Shown: one piece after another, positions 51,996 to 57,375 of the stretch | How the letters are laid out: the number at the start of each line of letters is the position of its first letter | How positions within the stretch are numbered: position 1 is the first letter of the stretch | DNA from: Bacteroidota bacterium | Lineage (GTDB): Bacteria > Bacteroidota > Bacteroidia > 2-12-FULL-35-15 | Assembly: GCA_947476185.1 (NCBI GenBank) | Contig: CANJPX010000013.1 | Coordinates: forward strand, 1-57,375 | Direction: 5' to 3' | DNA: 57,375 bases | Notes under the pieces: generated by a model | Seen by the model: the letters and a program-made list of their open reading frames with translations, nothing else | Told to the model about the DNA's origin: nothing | Database searches by the model: none | Position numbers and translations under genes: made by a program

Positions 51996-54900
51996 ATGAA
52001 TATTTCTTCAATAAGCATAAACAGGCCTGTACTCGCAATAGTGATGTCAATCATTATTGTTTTATTTGGTGCGATAGGATATAATTATCTTGGTGTGCGG
52101 GAATATCCTTCCATCGATCCTCCTATAATTACTGTAAAAACAAATTATGCCGGAGCCAACGCAGATGTTATTGAGTCGCAAATTACTGAACCCCTTGAAA
52201 AAGTGCTTAATGGAATTGAGGGCGTGAGAACAATTTCATCTTCAAGTAATCAAGGTTCGAGTACGATCACAGTAGAATTTAATTTGGATGCGAATATTGA
52301 AGCGGCAGCAAATGACGTTCGCGATAAAGTATCACAGGCCGTCCGACAGCTTCCTCAGGATATTGATGGTTTACCAACCGTTACTAAATCGGATGCGAAT
52401 TCGGATGCGATCTTATCCATGACAATTCAAAGTGATTCGAAAAATCAATTGGAGTTAAGCGCCTTTGCCGAAAATGTTATTGCGGAACGCTTGCAGACGA
52501 TTCCCGGTGTGAGCACCATTCAGATCTGGGGACAGAAAAAATATGCCATGCGCATGTGGATGAATCCTGATAAACTTGCCGCTTATGGTTTAACACCTTT
52601 GGATGTAAAACAGTCACTGGAAAAGGAAAATGTCGAATTGCCTTCCGGAAAGATTGCAGGAAATACTACAGAGCTAACTGTAAAAACAGTTGGTAAATTA
52701 AAGGATGAAAATTCTTTCAATAATATGATCATTCGTTCTGATGGAGATCATGTTGTACGTTTTAAAGATGTTGGGTATGCTGTGCTTGGTCCCGAAAATG
52801 AAGAAACAATTCTTCGTCAATCTGGTGTTCCTATGATCGGACTGGGTGTCGTTCCTCAGCCTGGTGCAAATTATATTGCTATAGCGGATGAATTTTATAA
52901 GCGTTTGGATCAGATAAAAAAAGATCTTCCAAAAGATTTTCACATTGGTATTGCTTTGGATAATACAAAATTTGTGAAACGTTCGATACTTGAAGTGAAA
53001 GAAACATTAATGATCGCAATCATTCTGGTTATCCTTATTATATATTTATTTTTCCGTGATTGGATAGTGGCCTTCCGCCCATTAATTGATATTCCGGTTT
53101 CATTGATCGGTGCATTCTTTATCATGTATTTGATGGGTTATTCAATAAATGTACTGACTTTATTGGCAATTGTGCTGGCTACAGGTTTAGTTGTGGATGA
53201 TGGAATTGTGGTCACGGAAAATATTTATAAAAAGATTGAAGGAGGTATGGATCCTGTTGAAGCGGCTCATAAAGGTTCGAAAGAAATTTTCTTTGTCGTT
53301 ATTTCAACTTCAATCACTTTAGCGGCTGTGTTTATGCCGGTGATATTTTTAGAGGGATTTGTAGGAAGGTTGTTCAGGGAATTCGGTGTTGTAATTGCCG
53401 GAGCTGTATTAATATCTGCTTTTGTATCATTGACACTCACGCCTATGCTTAACGCATATATGGTTCGTAAGAAACCCAAGAAAAGTAAATTCTATACTAT
53501 GACGGAGCCATTTTTTGAAAAGATGGTGAGTAGTTACGATAATTCTCTGGGCCGTTTTATGAAAAAAAGATGGATCGCATTTGTAATTATTTTGGGAAGT
53601 TTTGGATTGATCTATTTTGCAGGAAATGCGGTTCAGTCAGAACTAGCGCCGTTGGAAGATCGCAGTTGGTTTAGAATATCTGTTTCTGCTCCCGAGGGTG
53701 CGTCGTATGAATATACGGATGCCTATGTGAAGAAATTTTCCGATTTCATAAATGATTCTATTCCTGAAAAAAGAATTTGTCTCACCGTTACTGCTCCCGG
53801 TTTTAGTGGCTCAGGTGCTGTGAATACAGCCTTTATCCGTGTGGCATTAAAAGAACCAAACGAAAGAAAACGAACTCAGCAACAGCTTGCGGATTATATT
53901 ACAAAATCTTCAAAAGCATTTCCTGAAGCAAAAGCCTTCGTAATTCAGGAACAAACAATTTCTTCCGGTGGATCAAGAGGTGGCTTACCGGTGCAATTTG
54001 TTTTACAGGCGCCCAATTTCCAAAAGTTAAAAGAAAAGTTACCATTATTCCTGGAAGAAGCTAATAAGAGTAAGGTGTTTCAAACGGTAGATGTGAATTT
54101 GAAATTTAATAAACCCGAATTGAATATTACTATCGATAGAGAAAAGGCCAAAGGCATGGGGGTTTCTGTTAGTGATATTGCACAAACGTTGCAGTTGGCT
54201 TTGAGCGGACAACGGTTCAGTTATTTCAATATGGATGGAAAACAATATCAGGTGATCGGACAATTTGAAAGAGCCAAACGTGATGAACCATTGGATCTGA
54301 AATCAATGTATACTAAAAATAATAAAGGTGAAATGATCCAACTGGATAATGTTGTTACGATCGTTGAACAAAGCAGCCCTCCTCAGTTATATCATTACAA
54401 TCGTTATCAGGCAGCGACTGTTTCAGCGGGTTTGGCTCCGGGCAGAACGATAGGAGATGGTATTAAAGAGATGGAATCAATTTCAAAAAGAATATTGGAC
54501 GACTCTTTTTCTACTGCATTAACAGGCCCTTCACGCGATTTTTCTGAAAGCTCTTCCAATGTTTTGTTTGCTTTTATTCTGGCCTTGTTGATCATTTATT
54601 TGGTCCTTGCTGCGCAATTCGAAAGTTTTGTTGATCCTTTGATCATAATGATCACCGTACCTTTGGCACTTTGTGGCGCATTGTTATCATTGTGGTATTT
54701 CAATCAAACTCTGAATATTTTCAGTCAAATTGGTATTATCATGCTGATAGGGTTGGTTACAAAGAATGGTATTTTAATTGTCGAATTTGCGAATCAGTTA
54801 AAAGAACAAGGCCGTTCGGTGAAAGAAGCAATTCAGGAAGCTGCTGCTGCACGTTTGCGTCCGATCTTAATGACTAGTATTGCAACAGCATTGGGAGCAA

Positions 54901-55058
54901 TGCCGATCGCTTTATCTTTCGGAGCGGGAGCAAAAAGCAGAACGGCAATGGGAGTTGTAATTGTGGGTGGAATTTTATTTTCTTTGATATTGACCTTGTA
55001 TGTTATTCCTGCTATTTATTCATATTTTTCAAAAGAGCGTAAGCATGAAACTAAGTAA
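51996..55058 (+). CDS. RND efflux permease (AcrB/HAE1 type)
   Basis: This gene encodes a 1020-aa protein with the usual 12 membrane segments and two large periplasmic loops (about 30-335 and 555-860). The N-terminus INRPVLAIVMSIIIVLFG is typical. The proton relay has Asp401 and Asp402 in TM4 (ATGLVVDDGIVVTENIYKKI). The second half has SQIGIIMLIGLVTKNGILIVEFAN and AAAARLRPILMTSIATALG. It pumps drugs or metabolites across the envelope using proton flow. The specificity cannot be predicted. The end overlaps the TolC-like gene by 14 bp. Confidence 0.96.
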   Translation: MNISSISINRPVLAIVMSIIIVLFGAIGYNYLGVREYPSIDPPIITVKTNYAGANADVIESQITEPLEKVLNGIEGVRTISSSSNQGSSTITVEFNLDANIEAAANDVRDKVSQAVRQLPQDIDGLPTVTKSDANSDAILSMTIQSDSKNQLELSAFAENVIAERLQTIPGVSTIQIWGQKKYAMRMWMNPDKLAAYGLTPLDVKQSLEKENVELPSGKIAGNTTELTVKTVGKLKDENSFNNMIIRSDGDHVVRFKDVGYAVLGPENEETILRQSGVPMIGLGVVPQPGANYIAIADEFYKRLDQIKKDLPKDFHIGIALDNTKFVKRSILEVKETLMIAIILVILIIYLFFRDWIVAFRPLIDIPVSLIGAFFIMYLMGYSINVLTLLAIVLATGLVVDDGIVVTENIYKKIEGGMDPVEAAHKGSKEIFFVVISTSITLAAVFMPVIFLEGFVGRLFREFGVVIAGAVLISAFVSLTLTPMLNAYMVRKKPKKSKFYTMTEPFFEKMVSSYDNSLGRFMKKRWIAFVIILGSFGLIYFAGNAVQSELAPLEDRSWFRISVSAPEGASYEYTDAYVKKFSDFINDSIPEKRICLTVTAPGFSGSGAVNTAFIRVALKEPNERKRTQQQLADYITKSSKAFPEAKAFVIQEQTISSGGSRGGLPVQFVLQAPNFQKLKEKLPLFLEEANKSKVFQTVDVNLKFNKPELNITIDREKAKGMGVSVSDIAQTLQLALSGQRFSYFNMDGKQYQVIGQFERAKRDEPLDLKSMYTKNNKGEMIQLDNVVTIVEQSSPPQLYHYNRYQAATVSAGLAPGRTIGDGIKEMESISKRILDDSFSTALTGPSRDFSESSSNVLFAFILALLIIYLVLAAQFESFVDPLIIMITVPLALCGALLSLWYFNQTLNIFSQIGIIMLIGLVTKNGILIVEFANQLKEQGRSVKEAIQEAAAARLRPILMTSIATALGAMPIALSFGAGAKSRTAMGVVIVGGILFSLILTLYVIPAIYSYFSKERKHETK

Positions 55059-56355
55059 ATGTTTTTTGATTTGTTTGTTTAATTTATTTTTTGTGAATTT
55101 AGTTTCTTCACAAGATCAGTTGACATTGGAGCAAGCAATTGATATCGGACTGAAAAATAATTATGATATCAGCATCGTGAAAAATAATGCAGCTATAGCA
55201 TCGAATAATAATTCGCTTGGTAATGCTGGAATGCTACCCAAAATTGACTTGCAGGCTTCAACAGGTATTGCGAATAATGCCACCAAGCAAGAGTTTTCCA
55301 GCGGATTAACGGTTGATAAAAGTGGAGTGCAATCAAATAATATTAATGCCGGCGTGTATTTAACCTGGACATTGTTTGATGGATTTAAAATGTTTGCCTC
55401 TCACAAACGTTTACAAGAATTAGAATCAATGGGAATGTTGTCCTCAAAAATATTGATTGAAAATACGCTCTCAAAAATAATTGTAACTTATTATGATATT
55501 GTCAGACAAAAACAATTGATTATCGGATTGTCTGAAAATATTTCCATTTCGGAAGTACGCTTAAAAATTGCAGAAACGAAATTGAATATCGGTTCAGGTT
55601 CTAAGTTGGATGTATTGCAAGCCAAGGTGGACAAGAGTGCACAAACATCTAATCTATACAGGCAAACAACAACACTTTCTGACCTGAAACTTAATTTGAA
55701 TCAGTTGCTGGCAAGAAATTCTGATGTGGAATTTGAAGTTTCAGAAATTATTCCGGTTGAATTTCAATTGAAGTATGAGGAGTTGAAAATTGAGGTTCAA
55801 AAGAATAATACTGATCTGTTGTTTGCTCAAAGAAATATTGAATTATCAAATCAATTGCTGAAAGAAACAAAGTCTCAGCTGTTTCCAAAACTTAATTTTA
55901 ATGCGAATTATTTGTTTGCTCGCTCCGAGAACCAGGCAGGTTTCACCTTGTTAAATCAAAATTTAGGAATAAACTTGGGATTAACTGCCAGCTGGAATAT
56001 TTTTAACGGCTTTAATACGAATAATCAAATTAAAAATTCCCATTTGCAAATTGAGAATGCTGATTATGAATATAAGATCGCTAAACTTCAGGTAGAACAA
56101 GCTTTATTATCGAATTTTAGAAAATATCAGGATGATCAAAAAATACTTGCTTTGGAAGAGGAGAATGCTAAGTTGGCAAAAGAGGCTGTCGATATTGCGT
56201 TGGAAAGATTCAGAATCGGTTCAAGCAATTCTCTTGAATTAAAAGAGATTCAGAGAAGTTATGACGAAGCCTTGACTCGGTTATCAGATGCCCGCTATAA
56301 TGCAAAAGTTTCAGAAACGCAACTTATGAAACTAAATGGAAAACTCATTAAATGA
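55045..56355 (+). CDS. TolC-family outer-membrane channel
   Basis: This gene encodes a 436-aa protein from the ATG at 55045 (MKLSKCFLICLFNLFF). The frame is open upstream to 55000, but that sequence lies within the permease gene and lacks signal-peptide order. A signal peptide ends near VSSQ. Two outer-membrane efflux repeats follow (TLEQAIDIGLKNNYDISIVKNN ... GVYLTWTLFDGFKMFA, and NTDLLFAQRNIELSNQLLKETKSQLFPKLNFNANY ... LGINLGLTASWNIFNGF), each with long coiled-coil helices. It completes the tripartite pump of this operon. Confidence 0.95.
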   Translation: MKLSKCFLICLFNLFFVNLVSSQDQLTLEQAIDIGLKNNYDISIVKNNAAIASNNNSLGNAGMLPKIDLQASTGIANNATKQEFSSGLTVDKSGVQSNNINAGVYLTWTLFDGFKMFASHKRLQELESMGMLSSKILIENTLSKIIVTYYDIVRQKQLIIGLSENISISEVRLKIAETKLNIGSGSKLDVLQAKVDKSAQTSNLYRQTTTLSDLKLNLNQLLARNSDVEFEVSEIIPVEFQLKYEELKIEVQKNNTDLLFAQRNIELSNQLLKETKSQLFPKLNFNANYLFARSENQAGFTLLNQNLGINLGLTASWNIFNGFNTNNQIKNSHLQIENADYEYKIAKLQVEQALLSNFRKYQDDQKILALEEENAKLAKEAVDIALERFRIGSSNSLELKEIQRSYDEALTRLSDARYNAKVSETQLMKLNGKLIK

Positions 56356-56500
56356 CCCTTGTTATTTTATAGAAATCATTTCCGGCAATAAAATCAATTG
56401 TTTTTTATTTTTTCAAACTTGCTGCGAAATAGCAAATAGTATTGCATTCCAGTAATATGGCTTCTGTTGTAACCTGAGGTACGTATCATTCAACTGATAA

Positions 56501-56532
56501 TTTGATTTATTTCCATAAATTTTATACCTTGT
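56501..56532 (+). promoter_or_regulatory. Possible promoter of the TPR gene
   Basis: TTTG (56501-56504), 20 bp, then TACCTTGT (56525-56532). The -7 element matches TAnnTTTG at 6 of 8 positions. The GTG start is 19 bp downstream. The rest of the 195-bp gap before it (56356-56551) shows nothing else recognisable. Confidence 0.35.
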
Positions 56533-56551
56533 TTCCCTAAACAGCAACAAA

Positions 56552-57375
56552 GTGAAAAAAAAATTCTCTCCTTTTTTTTATTTCCTTGTTTTTTTTATTT
56601 TGCCTATCATGGCTCAAAATCAAAAACAAATTGATTCCCTTGAAATTGCTATTCCCACAATAATAAATGATAGCGCCAAGTTAGATGCCATTAATGATCT
56701 TTGTAGATACATTGTCGATGTCAATCCCGAAAAAGCAATTGGCTTTGCGAAACAGGCACTTGCAATAGCAGAAGAGAAAAGCTTTGAATATTATCAAGCT
56801 GTTGCCTTTAATAACATAGGTAATGGTTATTATAATCTTGCCGATTATAAAACATGCCTTGAATATTATATTAAAGGTCTGAGGATCCAAGAGAATATTA
56901 AAAATAAAAAAGGCATCTTGTCTTCTTCCGGTGCTATCGGAAATGTTTATATCGGATTAGCTAAGTATGATGAAGCACTCAAATATTTTGAGAGCGCTTT
57001 AAAGATAGGAAAGGAGATAGAGAATAAAAATGGTGTTGCTTCCTGCTTGATCTCTATTGGGACGATCTATAGCAATAAAAAAGATTTTAAAAAATCATTA
57101 GATTATTATTTCAAATCCCTTGAAATATTCCAAGAGGTAAATAATGAAGATGCCATTGCTACAAATTACAATAATATTGCTGATACTTATCTTGAACTAA
57201 AAAATTATCCACAATCACTTATTTATATTACAAAAGCATCCGTATTATACGAAAAGATTGGGAATGTTTATGGTCAGTCGTTGGCATTAAATAATATTGG
57301 CGACTATTATTTTGCTGTTGGTGATGCTGATAAATCACTTCAATTTTACAATCGTGGGTTAGAGAAAGGGAAGCA
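56552..57375 (+). CDS. Exported TPR-repeat protein (3' end outside window)
   Basis: An open frame of 274 codons starts at GTG 56552 and reaches the window edge. No ATG lies upstream in frame, and the predicted signal peptide (KKKFSPFFYFLVFFILPIMAQ) supports the GTG. From about residue 30, tetratricopeptide repeats follow each other (FNNIGNGYYNLADYKTCLEYY, GAIGNVYIGLAKYDEALKYF, ISIGTIYSNKKDFKKSLDYY, NNIADTYLELKNYPQSLIYI, NNIGDYYFAVGDADKSLQFY). Many Bacteroidota proteins of this layout continue into a membrane segment and a histidine kinase, cyclase or LuxR-type output domain. The missing part decides which. Confidence 0.85.
   Translation, partial: MKKKFSPFFYFLVFFILPIMAQNQKQIDSLEIAIPTIINDSAKLDAINDLCRYIVDVNPEKAIGFAKQALAIAEEKSFEYYQAVAFNNIGNGYYNLADYKTCLEYYIKGLRIQENIKNKKGILSSSGAIGNVYIGLAKYDEALKYFESALKIGKEIENKNGVASCLISIGTIYSNKKDFKKSLDYYFKSLEIFQEVNNEDAIATNYNNIADTYLELKNYPQSLIYITKASVLYEKIGNVYGQSLALNNIGDYYFAVGDADKSLQFYNRGLEKGK

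Noticed and set aside
55000..55044. Upstream extension of the TolC-like gene
   Set aside because: It lies inside the permease gene, and the signal peptide is ordered correctly only from the ATG at 55045.
56413..56432. TTGCT/AGCAA stem after the TolC-like gene as terminator
   Set aside because: The stem is only 5 bp, and no T-run follows.
1..57375. tRNA, rRNA, CRISPR arrays, transposases and phage genes
   Set aside because: I inspected the intergenic gaps and saw no cloverleaf with GTTCGA-type T-loop, no regular spacer-repeat array and no recognisable mobile-element protein apart from the DUF559 element.

Overview
The window looks like a chromosomal segment of an AT-rich member of the Bacteroidota, probably outside the order Bacteroidales. 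The evidence is the promoter style (-7 boxes of the TAnnTTTG type, few Shine-Dalgarno sequences), a secreted glycoside hydrolase with a type IX secretion C-terminal sorting domain, a DUF4290 gene beside murA, Bacteroidota-style DnaJ and sigma-54 activator proteins, and GH92/GH20/GH2 enzymes. I saw no rRNA, tRNA, CRISPR array, phage or transposase gene. Base composition is uniform, and most of the window is ordinary core genome.

Layout. (1) 1-8000, minus strand: a truncated lipoprotein gene, folA, thyA, an SPFH/flotillin-like protein, a CNT nucleoside transporter, a DUF151-UVR protein and etfBA. (2) 8151-13383, minus strand: an outer-membrane protein, a T9SS-secreted GH16 hydrolase and two polytopic GT-C-like membrane proteins, packed as one operon. 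(3) 13614-24403, plus strand: DUF4290, murA, a TlpA-type thioredoxin, an OmpA-like protein, grpE-dnaJ, an ABC exporter pair, a Ppx/GppA phosphatase and a sigma-54 activator that stops before any DNA-binding domain. (4) 24421-34763, minus strand: nucleotide-sugar genes. They include a WbpB/WbpE/WbpD-like set, two nucleotide-sugar dehydrogenases, a UDP-xylose synthase-like SDR, RfbB, a C4-epimerase-like SDR, a CpsB-type phosphatase and a glutamine cyclotransferase. No glycosyltransferase, flippase or polymerase is present here. (5) 34881-36930, plus strand: an outer-membrane protein and Kdo transferase. (6) 37081-50329, plus strand: sugar MFS transporter, ROK kinase, a split YeeE/YedE transporter, GH20 hexosaminidase, glycosylasparaginase, a DUF559 nuclease gene inside inverted repeats, CutC, GH2 beta-mannosidase and GH92 alpha-mannosidase. 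(7) 50428-56355, plus strand: a marR-RND efflux operon. (8) 56552 to the end: a truncated TPR protein.

How genes work together. Region 6 encodes activities for nearly every bond of a eukaryotic high-mannose N-glycan: alpha-mannose (GH92), beta-mannose (GH2), GlcNAc-GlcNAc (GH20) and GlcNAc-Asn (glycosylasparaginase), plus a transporter and a kinase for released sugars. Region 4 can plausibly make UDP-2,3-diacetamido-glucuronic acid and UDP-xylose. Region 7 is a self-regulated drug or metabolite pump.

The most unusual structure is at 43576-44114. A small DUF559 nuclease gene is bracketed by inverted copies of a G/C-rich palindromic repeat, and the downstream copy is read through as part of the protein. 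Solitary copies of the same repeat family lie at 2108-2140 and 26008-26035. This suggests a nuclease-linked REP-like element, but it needs genome-wide comparison. Other points worth noting are an Asp in place of the MurA active-site Cys, a perfect marR operator overlapping a promoter that would give a nearly leaderless mRNA, and a GAFTSA variant in the sigma-54 activator.
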